DNA from: Lachnospiraceae bacterium
GTDB taxonomy: Bacteria > Bacillota > Clostridia > Lachnospirales > Lachnospiraceae
Assembly: GCA_017461045.1 (NCBI GenBank)
Contig: JAFTZJ010000030.1
Location: 1 to 63,375, forward strand
DNA: 63,375 nt
Direction of reading: 5' to 3'
Shown: piece after piece, positions 1 through 7,752 of the stretch
Layout of the letters: every line of letters starts with the position of its first letter
Numbering within the stretch: the stretch's first letter is position 1
The notes under the pieces: model-generated
Database searches by the model: none
What the model was told of the DNA's origin: nothing
The model's input: the letters and a program-made list of their open reading frames with translations, nothing else
Position numbers and translations under genes: made by a program

Positions 1-132
1 CAATTACAAAATACTGTTCTAGTGCTGTGCTATTCTAACAGACAATCATGTATTATCACTTGTTTTATAATTCTGGTTTTATTAATCTATTTCTGACGGA
101 TAACTAAAAATTATCCATTAACTTGTAAAACA

Positions 133-155
133 ATAGATAATCTCGTATTATCTAT
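133..155 (-). terminator. AT-rich inverted repeat at the integrase stop codon
   Basis: A 9-bp perfect inverted repeat (ATAGATAAT / ATTATCTAT, 5-nt loop) overlaps the integrase stop codon on the minus strand and is followed by a short T-rich stretch. It could be a weak terminator, but the stem has almost no GC pairs, so this is tentative. Nothing else was recognised in bases 1-132. Confidence 0.25.
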
Positions 156-1086
156 CCAAAAGTTCACAAACCTTTAACCTCTTCCTCGGATGTTTCGTAG
201 CCAGTATATCCCTTTGCTTAGCAGTCGCAACATGAGTATAAATCTCAGTAATGTTAATAGAACTATGCCCCAACATCTCTTGGATATAGCGAATGTCAAC
301 ATCTGCTTCCAATAAACTTGTTGCAAATGTATGGCGGAACATATGTGGTGTGATGTGCATTTCAATGGAGGCAAGAGAGCAGTACTTATTAATCATTCTG
401 CGAACGGTTTGTTCGGATAAAGGCTTTCCGGATTGGGTTGCAAAGAAGTGCTGGCAATCTCGAATTTCTTTTGAGAATTCCTGTTTATATTCGTTTAGTA
501 TATTGACCACATCGACATTTCCGAGTTGCATACATCGTTCCTTGGAGCCTTTACCATATATTAAAATGGTTCTATCAACTAGATTTACATCGCTGGGTTT
601 TAATGAACATAATTCAGAGATTCGCACCCCTGTTGCAAATAAAAGTTCTGCAACGGCGATATCTCGTAGGGCGTTTCGTTTCTGATATTGTGTTTTGGCA
701 GTACTGCGGTGAGCATATATGGTTGCAAGAAATGTTTCCATTGTATGAAGTGGAATGGTTTTAGGCAAAATAACTGGCTCCCGGAATTTAACTCGTATTT
801 TATTAAAAGGATTCCTATCAATTATTTCTTTATATTCCAAATAGTGAAATAAAGCTTTAAGAGAAGCAATTTTTCGTTTTACTGTCTTGGGCTTATATTG
901 TTGATGCAATTGTGCAATATAAGACTCTAATAACTCAGAAGTGATACATTCAATAGATTTCTGTGAATTCCAGAGAAAAAATTGATTAAGATCGATGCGA
1001 TAAGCCTTTAAAGTTTTGTGATCTAAGCGCTTCTGAAATTGGCAATAATTTAAGTATTGTTCTAGTGTTTTTTGTGATTGATTCAT
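148..1086 (-). CDS. tyrosine recombinase/integrase (XerC/D-like)
   Basis: A site-specific DNA recombinase of the tyrosine integrase family (about 312 aa). The N-terminal SAM-like core-binding domain (about residues 8-90) is followed by the catalytic domain. The expected catalytic set is visible: Arg in GVRISELC, HMFRHTFAT (H-x-x-R), LGHSS and the nucleophile Tyr in EIYTHV. The start was placed at 1086 because AAGGAGATATCAA lies directly before that ATG; the open frame extends 20 codons further upstream without a better site. It is divergent from a broken toxin gene and has a pair of identical repeats in its upstream region. It could act in phase variation or be the remnant of a mobile element; no attachment sites were recognised. 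The closely similar chromosomal XerC/XerD function cannot be excluded. Confidence 0.9.
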   Translation of the reverse strand: MNQSQKTLEQYLNYCQFQKRLDHKTLKAYRIDLNQFFLWNSQKSIECITSELLESYIAQLHQQYKPKTVKRKIASLKALFHYLEYKEIIDRNPFNKIRVKFREPVILPKTIPLHTMETFLATIYAHRSTAKTQYQKRNALRDIAVAELLFATGVRISELCSLKPSDVNLVDRTILIYGKGSKERCMQLGNVDVVNILNEYKQEFSKEIRDCQHFFATQSGKPLSEQTVRRMINKYCSLASIEMHITPHMFRHTFATSLLEADVDIRYIQEMLGHSSINITEIYTHVATAKQRDILATKHPRKRLKVCELLDR

Positions 1087-1133
1087 TTGATATCTCCTTT
1101 TAGGTGTGTTTTTTCTTTTGATACCATGCGAAT

Positions 1134-1164
1134 GCAAATTTTGCAAGATTTGTGCAAATTTTGC
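1134..1164. promoter_or_regulatory. twin operator-like repeat upstream of the integrase
   Basis: The 11-mer GCAAATTTTGC, itself an inverted repeat around one base, occurs twice (1134-1144 and 1154-1164), exactly 20 bp apart, about two helical turns. It lies just upstream of the integrase start and before the divergent gene at 1260. This geometry fits a dimeric repressor or recombinase accessory protein; the binding protein is unknown. Confidence 0.45.
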
Positions 1165-1259
1165 CGAGATGCTTGTTTTTCAGCAGAAATAATAGTATGG
1201 ATACTGTAGATCAGGAAACAGCATCGGAAATAACGGTAACAAACTAAGGAGGAAAAACC

Positions 1260-1442
1260 ATGGGAAGCACACGAAAGCTGGAATACGATGCCTTCAGCAA
1301 CCGTGCAAGAAGTGTCCGCTGGCTGAATAATCCGTATTACTATGAAGTCATATTTGAAGCAGATGCGGCATTAGAAGCGGCAGATACCCTTCTGCAACAA
1401 ACAGCAGACATACAGAGCATTGGCTATGAAAAAACAGTATGA
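1260..1442 (+). CDS. N-terminal piece of a frameshifted polymorphic-toxin protein
   Basis: A 60-residue frame with an excellent ribosome binding site (AAGGAGGAAAAACC before the ATG). It is mostly helical and ends shortly after SIGYEKTV. The next frame (from 1426) starts inside its end and has no ribosome binding site. The two are joined at a run of six A residues (1429-1434): removing one A would make YEK continue into QYENLYRIL of the next frame. I infer one original gene whose reading frame is broken, or a programmed shift at the A run. Its helical, small N-terminal part resembles the leaders of LXG/WXG-type secreted toxins, but I cannot assign a named family. Confidence 0.5.
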   Translation: MGSTRKLEYDAFSNRARSVRWLNNPYYYEVIFEADAALEAADTLLQQTADIQSIGYEKTV

Positions 1443-2085
1443 GAACTTATACCGAATTCTTGATACCTATGGAAGGCTAGTTGCTTTTATGGAGAATTTC
1501 AGAGCAGAAGTAAATAATACTGACGAATCATTCTATACAGAAGTGGTAAATGGAGCCGCGGAAGACTTAAGTCATGTAGCTTTATCAGATATAGAGATAC
1601 TGAACACCATAGGTCTGCAGGAGTACAATCCGGATACCGGTATGTATACACCGAAGGACAACTTAAGTATTGAGGATTTCTTGGGGAATAATGGAAGTAG
1701 CTTAGAACCAAGTGTAGAGGGATTTAAGGAAATATTCGAACAGACATTGGATTTAAGCGGGGAAAGTTATACAATGGCAGAAATCATAGCAGAGCTGGAA
1801 AAGGGAACCCGGTATTCCAATAATATTCATAACCCGGGATTAGAAGCTCTGGCGTTCATAGTGGATTGTGTCAGTTTTGGAATAAAACCGTTGTTTGATT
1901 GCATCAGCGGATATGATATAATTACAGGAGAAGAATTATCCGATAGTGAGCAGGGATGGCGAGGTGTAGATGCAGCCTTGTCGCTGTTGGATATATTCGG
2001 AATAACAAAGCTGGCAAGTATGGGACTGAAAACCATTGGTAGAGAAGTACTAGAGGAAGTAGTTGAGCAAGCCGAAAAATGGTAA
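1426..2085 (+). CDS. truncated polymorphic toxin with a PT-TG-like pretoxin region
   Basis: About 219 residues without its own ribosome binding site, probably the downstream half of the gene beginning at 1260. The first 80 residues are helical and acidic. Around residues 145-200 there is a stretch with ITGEELSDSEQGWRGVDAA, which resembles the pre-toxin TG domain (PT-TG) that sits before the toxin domain in polymorphic toxins exported by type VII and related systems. The protein stops about 25 residues after this region, so the C-terminal toxin domain is missing, and no immunity gene follows. It is most simply a decayed toxin beside a recombinase; a start at TTG 1420 is possible. Confidence 0.45.
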   Translation: MKKQYENLYRILDTYGRLVAFMENFRAEVNNTDESFYTEVVNGAAEDLSHVALSDIEILNTIGLQEYNPDTGMYTPKDNLSIEDFLGNNGSSLEPSVEGFKEIFEQTLDLSGESYTMAEIIAELEKGTRYSNNIHNPGLEALAFIVDCVSFGIKPLFDCISGYDIITGEELSDSEQGWRGVDAALSLLDIFGITKLASMGLKTIGREVLEEVVEQAEKW

Positions 2086-2197
2086 TTTCATAGTTTTTTT
2101 GACCAAATATGCTAAAAACAGGGTTAAATATGTTACTTTTGGTACAAATGGCTATTTTTGTTGCATAATAGAGAAAACATATTTTAAGGAGGCAGTT

Positions 2198-2926
2198 ATG
2201 ATAAGAATAGCAATTTGTGATGATGAAGAATTTCATGTAAACCGTGAGGCGGAATTAGTTAAAAAGTACATGATAATTAACGAGATTGAATATGAGATTG
2301 TAACGTTCTCATCCGGTCAGGAATTGTTGGAGAAATATGATACGTATCCACGATTTGATATTATCTTTCTGGATATTGTTATGAATGATAAGACCGGTAT
2401 TGAGACAGCGCAGCTTATTCGAAAGAAGGATAGTAGAGTATACATTGTGTATATAACAGCGTATATTGATTTTGCATTGGACGGTTACAAAACGAAGACG
2501 TTTCGTTACATATTAAAGAATCGTTCTACATTTGAAGGCGCCGTGAAGGAGTGTTTGGATGCATTTTCTTATGAACAAAATTATTGCCGAAATAAGTTAC
2601 ACTTTCGGTGTGTAGAAGGTGAACTATGTGCAACTCCGGAGGAGATACTTCTATTAGAGAGCATCAAGCATAAGGTTCATTTTAAAGTGCTATGGAATGG
2701 GGAACTTGTCGAATATACATACTATGGTAAATTAGATGAATTTGAAGAAATGCTTAAATGTTACGGATTTGTCCGTTGTCACAAAAGTTTCCTGGTGAAT
2801 CTCCGTTTTATTTGTACAAATCCGGGTGATGTATTGAAACTGGATAATGGAATGGAGATACCGGTTGCAAGGTCGAAGCGGCAGAATGTTCAGGATGAAT
2901 TCTTGGATTTTTGGGGAAGACTTTAA
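2198..2926 (+). CDS. LytTR-family response regulator (AgrA/ComE type)
   Basis: A 242-residue cytoplasmic transcription factor. The receiver domain (about 1-125) has the acidic pair in AICDDEE, the phospho-acceptor Asp in IIFLDIVMND and a Lys in RYILK. The C-terminal LytTR DNA-binding domain (about 140-240) shows FVRCHKSFLVNL, the usual hallmark. The start at 2198 follows AAGGAGGCAGTT; a longer open frame upstream is ignored. The cognate kinase is not adjacent, so input is unknown; proteins of this class commonly control peptide signalling, competence or bacteriocin genes. It may have regulated the neighbouring toxin gene, but that is only inferred from position. Confidence 0.88.
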   Translation: MIRIAICDDEEFHVNREAELVKKYMIINEIEYEIVTFSSGQELLEKYDTYPRFDIIFLDIVMNDKTGIETAQLIRKKDSRVYIVYITAYIDFALDGYKTKTFRYILKNRSTFEGAVKECLDAFSYEQNYCRNKLHFRCVEGELCATPEEILLLESIKHKVHFKVLWNGELVEYTYYGKLDEFEEMLKCYGFVRCHKSFLVNLRFICTNPGDVLKLDNGMEIPVARSKRQNVQDEFLDFWGRL

Positions 2927-2960
2927 TGTCAGAACGAGAATTAATTTATGAGGTAGTATA

Positions 2961-3683
2961 ATGTCAATTACAACAGTATTATTTGATTTAGACGGTACAT
3001 TGTTGCCTATGGATATGGAAGTATTTATGAAGGCATACTTTTCCGGAATAGCAGCGAAGCTGGCGCCGCAAGGTTATAATCCGAAGCAGTTGGTTGATAC
3101 CATCTGGAAGGGTACAGGAGCTATGATTCAAAATACCGGCGAAAAGACCAATGAAGAAGTGTTCTGGGAATATGCCATTGGTGTATATGGCAATCGGGTT
3201 TTTGAGGATAAGCATTTCTTTGATACGTTTTATCAGGAGGAGTTTAACGGACTTAAGGAGGTTTGCGGATATAATCCGGCAGCTGCAGAGACAGTACGGA
3301 AACTGAAGGCAGATGGTTATCGAGTTGCATTAGCCACGAATCCATTCTTTCCGTCTTTGGCTACGGAATGGCGGATTCGGTGGACCGGGCTAAAGCCGGA
3401 GGATTTTGAATTATATACCACATATGAGAATATCAATCGTTGCAAGCCGAATCCGGATTATTATCGGGAGGTTGCGAAACGGATGAGTGTTACTCCGGAA
3501 GAATGTTTAATGATGGGAAATGATGTCAGCGATGATATGGTAGCAGAGCAACTGGGAATGAAAGTGTTTTTGTTGACGGATTGCCTAATTAATAAAGATG
3601 GTGAGGATATTAGTAAATATCCCCATGGAACATTTGCAGATTTACTTGCATATATAGAACGCTTGAAAAACAGCAATGAATAA
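2961..3683 (+). CDS. HAD-superfamily hydrolase
   Basis: A 240-residue soluble phosphatase-like enzyme. Motif I FDLDGTLL is at the N-terminus with the nucleophilic Asp, motif II is likely ALATNP, motif III is CKPNPDYY with its Lys, and motif IV is MMGNDVSDD with the metal-binding acids. A helical cap is inserted after motif I, as in phosphoglycolate phosphatase-like members. The substrate cannot be read from sequence. It follows the LytTR gene by 34 bases in the same direction and ends at a palindromic terminator, so the two may be cotranscribed. Confidence 0.88.
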   Translation: MSITTVLFDLDGTLLPMDMEVFMKAYFSGIAAKLAPQGYNPKQLVDTIWKGTGAMIQNTGEKTNEEVFWEYAIGVYGNRVFEDKHFFDTFYQEEFNGLKEVCGYNPAAAETVRKLKADGYRVALATNPFFPSLATEWRIRWTGLKPEDFELYTTYENINRCKPNPDYYREVAKRMSVTPEECLMMGNDVSDDMVAEQLGMKVFLLTDCLINKDGEDISKYPHGTFADLLAYIERLKNSNE

Positions 3684-3705
3684 AGACGGGCATATGCCCG
3701 TCTTT
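3682..3705. terminator. palindromic bidirectional terminator
   Basis: A perfect 24-base palindrome (AAAGACGGGCAT and its complement) with A-rich and T-rich flanks sits between the convergent HAD and PRPP synthetase genes. It can terminate in both directions. Confidence 0.75.
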
Positions 3706-3755
3706 ATCGTTTCCTAATTCACATTTACCCAAATGTATAGAATACCTATCCGGAA

Positions 3756-4952
3756 TTATGCTTCATAATTCTCGGAGATAGTATGCTTTCCTTTATATTC
3801 GTTGATTCTTGCCTGAATGCGCTCGGTTTGGTCTAAGAGATCGCTGATAGATGCATCGTGATTCAAGTGATCAATTAACAATGCAATGTACTTGCTCAAA
3901 TCAGCAGAAGCATACCAGTCTCTAGCCAATAATTCCGGCATCTGATAGGTTAGGTTTGTGGTGATAATCTTTTCGATAACACCTTCCTTGTAGCATTCGT
4001 CAAAGATTTCCAAGCCATTGGTAAACAAGCCAAAGGTACTCATGCAGTATACGCGATTTGCACCACGCTTCTTCATGTGTCTGGCAACATCCAACATACT
4101 TTCGCCGGATGCAATCATATCATCGATGATAATAACATCCTTGCCGTCTACAGAATCACCTAAGAATTCGTGTGCTACGATTGGATTTCGACCGTTTACA
4201 ACCTGTGTATAATCTCTTCTCTTGTAGAACATACCAACATCTACGCCTAACATATTTGCAAGGAAAATGGCTCTGTGCATAGCGCCTTCGTCCGGAGAAA
4301 TTACCATCATATGGTCTTTATCGATTTCCAAATCCGGTGTTGACTTCAGAAGACTCTTAACAAACTGGTAGGTTGGTCTGATATTTTCAAATCCGCTTAA
4401 AGGAATTGCATTCTGAACTCGTGGGTCATGAGCGTCGAAGGTGATAATATTATCAACGCCTAATCCAATTAATTCCTGCAACATTAATGCACAGTCCAAA
4501 GATTCTCTGGAACTACGCTTATGCTGACGGCTCTCATATAAAAATGGCATGATGACAGTAATTTTTCTTGATTTACCGGTGGATGCAGCGATAATACGTT
4601 TTAAATCCTGGTAGTGGTCATCCGGTGACATTGGAGATTTCTTGCCACAAATGGTGTATTCCAAACTGTGATTCAGAACATCTACAAGAATATATAAGTC
4701 TGTACCACGAACGGATTCCCGGATAACACCCTTTGCCTCGCCGGAACCAAAACGTGGACAAGAACTCTTAATTAAGTATGAGTCACGCTCGTAGCCGTGG
4801 AAAGCGATGGTGGATTTGTGCTCGTTCTGACGGGCTGCTCTCCATTTTACAAGATAATTATCTACTTTTTGTGCAAGCTCCGTACAACTTTCTGTTGCAA
4901 CGATGCCAAGCTGGCCAACTGGTATAGTTTCTAATTTGCTATCATCAGGCAT
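3756..4952 (-). CDS. prs: ribose-phosphate pyrophosphokinase (PRPP synthetase)
   Basis: Makes 5-phosphoribosyl 1-diphosphate from ribose 5-phosphate and ATP, feeding nucleotide, histidine, tryptophan and NAD synthesis. At 398 residues it is longer than the usual 310-330, with an extra N-terminal segment and a helical C-terminal extension. Diagnostic parts are ITFDAHDPRVQNAIP (class-conserved Asp-His-Asp region) and the PRPP-binding loop VIIIDDMIASGESM. MFYKRRDY lies between them, where typical enzymes have the flexible loop. GGAGGAAACAT precedes the start. It is the last gene on the minus strand after the helicase loader and ends at a shared terminator. It belongs to a divergent long Prs subgroup; catalytic function is very likely. 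Confidence 0.9.
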   Translation of the reverse strand: MPDDSKLETIPVGQLGIVATESCTELAQKVDNYLVKWRAARQNEHKSTIAFHGYERDSYLIKSSCPRFGSGEAKGVIRESVRGTDLYILVDVLNHSLEYTICGKKSPMSPDDHYQDLKRIIAASTGKSRKITVIMPFLYESRQHKRSSRESLDCALMLQELIGLGVDNIITFDAHDPRVQNAIPLSGFENIRPTYQFVKSLLKSTPDLEIDKDHMMVISPDEGAMHRAIFLANMLGVDVGMFYKRRDYTQVVNGRNPIVAHEFLGDSVDGKDVIIIDDMIASGESMLDVARHMKKRGANRVYCMSTFGLFTNGLEIFDECYKEGVIEKIITTNLTYQMPELLARDWYASADLSKYIALLIDHLNHDASISDLLDQTERIQARINEYKGKHTISENYEA

Positions 4953-5086
4953 GATATGTTTCCTCCATTGGTTGAATCGTTAATAGTTTCATCTATATGT
5001 AAAAGCGGGGTATGACCCTTTGCTTTTATATCATTGTTTGACGGTCCTCGTCAAGAGGCAACCCGGAAAATGATATTTTTTGGTGA

Positions 5087-6103
5087 TTATTTATCCATAG
5101 TAGCCTGCCAAGCCTTGCGTTTGGCAAAACGAATATCCTCTCCGTAGATAGTATATATCAAATAGCTATCACAAATACGCGAGAAAATACGCTCGCTATA
5201 ATGCTGTCTTAATTCCGTTAACGAAAGATTCGTTGAAATGATAGTAGCTTTCTGACGAAGCAACCGGCTGTTTAACAAGGTATACAGATAAGAAGTAGAG
5301 AAGCTATTCATCATTTCTGTACCTAAATCATCGATAATTAATACGTCACATTCGTTTACGGTCTGATAGAATTCCTGACTGTTCTCACGCTGATTTTTAT
5401 TCATAACCGCATCCCCCGCTTGCTCGAATAAAGAGCCGGCAGACACATAGAAAACGGCATACCCCTTGTCTAAAAGCTCCTTGGCAACACAATTAGACAG
5501 GAACGACTTTCCTACACCGGTGTTTCCTTGAAACAGGATATTGCCTTTGGTTGTTCCGTTTTGAAAATAATCATCAATTCCATCTATATATTTCAAAAGA
5601 GAGTGATAAATGTTTTCAATATTTGCGCGTGGTGTTAATTCATGTTTTCCGTCTGATAGATTGCTGTAATAATCTGTGCGGAAATGCTTGAAATTCTCAT
5701 CTGTAAGTTTAGCACCCAGATTTGAGTTCTGATACTGACGCTGAATCATTTTCTGCTTCATGCACTCGCATAATTCGTTTTCGACAGAACCGGTATCTTG
5801 GCACTTCTTACAAGTGTAAATCGTTGATAAATAATCGGAAGGATAACCTTCTCTTGCCAGAATCTCATACTTTTCCTGAATTAAAGCTTGTGATTGTGCT
5901 GCAAGTTCCTCCGGTGTTGCACCTTCTCCGTGAGATAGCGCAGCATCCAGTGCAAGATCTCGAATCTGAGCGTCAATTTCTGCGATTCTGGGAATCTGTT
6001 CCCGAATTTCCTGAATCCGTTGATTCAGTAACTGTTTGTTACGAAAACGGATTTGCTCATATTCCTGCAATATTTCTTTTTTATAAGAGGATGCATTCGG
6101 CAT
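5087..6103 (-). CDS. DnaI/DnaC-like helicase loader ATPase
   Basis: A 338-residue AAA+ protein expected to load the replicative helicase at the origin or at stalled forks. The N-terminal half is helical and contains a zinc-binding cluster (CKKCQDTG, then CECMKQK), as in DnaI-type loaders. The ATPase part has Walker A FQGNTGVGKSFL, Walker B VLIIDDLGTE and a sensor region TIISTNLS, followed by an arginine-rich box (ERIFSRI). CGAAGGAGAACACTT precedes the ATG. The DnaD-domain gene ends 20 bases upstream, forming the classic primosome pair, so assignment as helicase loader is firm. Confidence 0.88.
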   Translation of the reverse strand: MPNASSYKKEILQEYEQIRFRNKQLLNQRIQEIREQIPRIAEIDAQIRDLALDAALSHGEGATPEELAAQSQALIQEKYEILAREGYPSDYLSTIYTCKKCQDTGSVENELCECMKQKMIQRQYQNSNLGAKLTDENFKHFRTDYYSNLSDGKHELTPRANIENIYHSLLKYIDGIDDYFQNGTTKGNILFQGNTGVGKSFLSNCVAKELLDKGYAVFYVSAGSLFEQAGDAVMNKNQRENSQEFYQTVNECDVLIIDDLGTEMMNSFSTSYLYTLLNSRLLRQKATIISTNLSLTELRQHYSERIFSRICDSYLIYTIYGEDIRFAKRKAWQATMDK

Positions 6104-6123
6104 AAGTGTTCTCCTTCGACGGG

Positions 6124-7281
6124 TTAGGATTGCTCAGACATCTTTTGAACTTCATGTATAAAGAAATCTTCCAAATCCGGCTCGTTATACTCCCGTTGGT
6201 TAAAATCATTAAAGGTTAGGTTCTGAACCTTTTTATTGTTAGTAGGTTTGTTTGCTGCTTTTAACTGTGCGTTTTCCAAATCCAGACGACGAATATCCTC
6301 TAGACAGGTAACATGACTTTCGTGCCAATTGGTTAGAATTCCGTTGATATAACGGAAACTGATTTTATTGCTGGCACATGCCCGTTGACAGGCTTCAATA
6401 ATCACATCCTGCTGGAAGGAGTAATCATTTTTCCAAGTGTTAATGTAACGAAGCTCTGTTTTGGTCAGTACTCGATTTAAGCCTAACTCACGTGATACTG
6501 CAGAATTCAATTCGTGGTATGCAGCTGTTTCCAGTTTGGCCTGCTCCGCGGTTTTAATCTGTCGCTGATACCAGTCGATAGCTACCTTTTCCATATAGCG
6601 GTGAGAGGTGTGTTCCAGAGAAGCACAGTACTCAATCAGGTATTCTAACAAATCCGCAGGGAAAGATAATTGGTCATACATGTATAAAAGTGTATCATAT
6701 TCGCTACGGGTTGGAGTATGATTACAGTACATTTCAAACTGATAAACAATGCTTTCCATTTCCTTATCCTGTTCAAATGTCCGTAGCTGAGGAGTAGAAT
6801 AGGTCTTCTTCTCAGGAACCTCCGGTGCGGAAGGAATCAATATAGGAGCATGCGTCGGTTTCGGTTCTTCTGCAACAATCGGCACGGGTTTCCGACCTTG
6901 AGAAATCGGATAAATCTTAGCAGTAGCAGACTGATGTAACAAATCCAAACCTGAGTTGGCATCTGATTCCTCAATCGGCTCAGGAGGAGTCAGTTGCATG
7001 ACGGTAATGCCTAACAACTCATTTTTCTGATTGTATTCCAGCCGCAATACATTACGGTCTACCCAGTAACGAATCGCACGACAAATATCCTTTTGTGTAC
7101 ATTGAAAATGATCAGCGATATCTTGAATGCTGATGGATTGCCCGGCCTCTAACAACCGGACCATATATATGTAGATTTTGACAAACTCGCCGTTGGCTTG
7201 TGTCATGTGATAATCAATAAAAAAGTTGGAAATAGAAGAAAAGGTTTCGCCGTTTTCAGATGTAATTGTAATGGTTTTCAT
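6124..7281 (-). CDS. DnaD-domain replication initiation protein
   Basis: About 385 residues. The N-terminal winged-helix part (about 1-90) contains QSISIQDIADHFQCTQKDI. A proline-rich linker with IPSAPEVPEKK follows, then DnaB/DnaD helical modules with the YINTWKNDYSFQQDVI / YINGILTNWHE signature. In Firmicutes such proteins remodel DNA and recruit the helicase loader during primosome assembly. The start was set at ATG 7281, because GGGGAGGAGAAGAAAG lies right before it; a TTG six codons upstream would put the ribosome binding site inside the gene. It is followed by the loader gene. The upstream gap carries DnaA-box-like pairs, hinting at DnaA control. Confidence 0.87.
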   Translation of the reverse strand: MKTITITSENGETFSSISNFFIDYHMTQANGEFVKIYIYMVRLLEAGQSISIQDIADHFQCTQKDICRAIRYWVDRNVLRLEYNQKNELLGITVMQLTPPEPIEESDANSGLDLLHQSATAKIYPISQGRKPVPIVAEEPKPTHAPILIPSAPEVPEKKTYSTPQLRTFEQDKEMESIVYQFEMYCNHTPTRSEYDTLLYMYDQLSFPADLLEYLIEYCASLEHTSHRYMEKVAIDWYQRQIKTAEQAKLETAAYHELNSAVSRELGLNRVLTKTELRYINTWKNDYSFQQDVIIEACQRACASNKISFRYINGILTNWHESHVTCLEDIRRLDLENAQLKAANKPTNNKKVQNLTFNDFNQREYNEPDLEDFFIHEVQKMSEQS

Positions 7282-7312
7282 CTTTCTTCTCCTCCCCAAT
7301 CAAAATTTGTGA

Positions 7313-7330
7313 AAGTATGCTAGCATACTT
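7313..7330. repeat. 18-bp perfect palindrome, copy 1
   Basis: AAGTATGCTAGCATACTT lies 32 bases upstream of the dnaD start. An identical palindrome is at 7504-7521, and a tandem repeat lies between them. It may be a protein-binding site or the end of a miniature repeat element. Confidence 0.6.
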
Positions 7331-7337
7331 CTGGTTC

Positions 7338-7439
7338 CGCCATGCGCACCTCGTTTCACTTAGCTACGCCATGCGCACCTCGTTTCACTTAGCTACGCCA
7401 TGCGCACCTCGTTTCACTTAGCTACGCCATGCGCACCTC
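7338..7439. repeat. 29-bp tandem direct repeats
   Basis: Three full copies and one partial copy of a 29-base unit beginning CGCCATGCGCACCTCG start at 7338, 7367, 7396 and 7425. There is no spacer between copies, so this is not a CRISPR. It lies in the dnaD upstream region between two identical palindromes. Its GC content is higher than that of the flanks. Function unknown. Confidence 0.8.
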
Positions 7440-7496
7440 CATTTCGCTTCGCTTCATGTCGGTGTCGGGCATTCGCCCTATAAGTTCAGTTGTCAC

Positions 7497-7528
7497 CACA
7501 AAAAAGTATGCTAGCATACTTTTTTGTG
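7497..7528. terminator. 32-bp palindrome with A/T tracts (palindrome copy 2)
   Basis: The core AAGTATGCTAGCATACTT (7504-7521) is extended to a perfect 32-base palindrome by an A tract on the left and a T tract on the right. On either strand this forms a hairpin followed by T residues, so it could terminate murC transcription before dnaD. Copy 1 at 7313 has the core only. Confidence 0.5.
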
Positions 7529-7636
7529 CTACCAACTGTCCTTGCATGGCTTGATGTAAACGCATTATAGTATGAAAGGATTAAATTGTAAATCGAACAA
7601 GTTTTCGGTGGGATGTGGAGAGAAAAAAGTGAAAAA

Positions 7637-7752
7637 AGTGGATAATGTGGATAAGTTGCAGAAGGGCACAAATAGTCGAAAAAAATCTATAAAAATAGCC
7701 CACAATTTTCCATCGGTTTTCCTCAATGAAAAATTGTGGACAATGTGCATAA
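7637..7752 (+). promoter_or_regulatory. two abutting pairs of DnaA-box-like 9-mers
   Basis: TGTGGATAA (7646-7654) is the exact complement of the consensus DnaA box TTATCCACA. It is directly preceded by AGTGGATAA (7637-7645). About 80 bases on, TGTGGACAA (7735-7743) and TGTGCATAA (7744-7752) form a second pair with the same orientation and the same 9-bp pitch, the last one touching the murC stop codon. The gap lies upstream of the dnaD and helicase-loader genes. It could mediate DnaA control of that operon or be a DnaA-titrating cluster. No dnaA or dnaN gene is in view, so an origin is not claimed. Confidence 0.5.

Noticed and set aside
1197-1247. Short open frame MDTVDQETASEITVTN ending just before the 1260 start
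   Set aside because: It has no ribosome binding site and is too short to judge; possibly the tail of a deleted upstream gene.
5037-5054. TTGACG/CGTCAA inverted repeat between prs and the loader gene as terminator
   Set aside because: The stem is only six pairs and no T tract follows on the minus strand.
7338-7439. CRISPR array
   Set aside because: The 29-bp units are contiguous without spacers and there are no cas genes.
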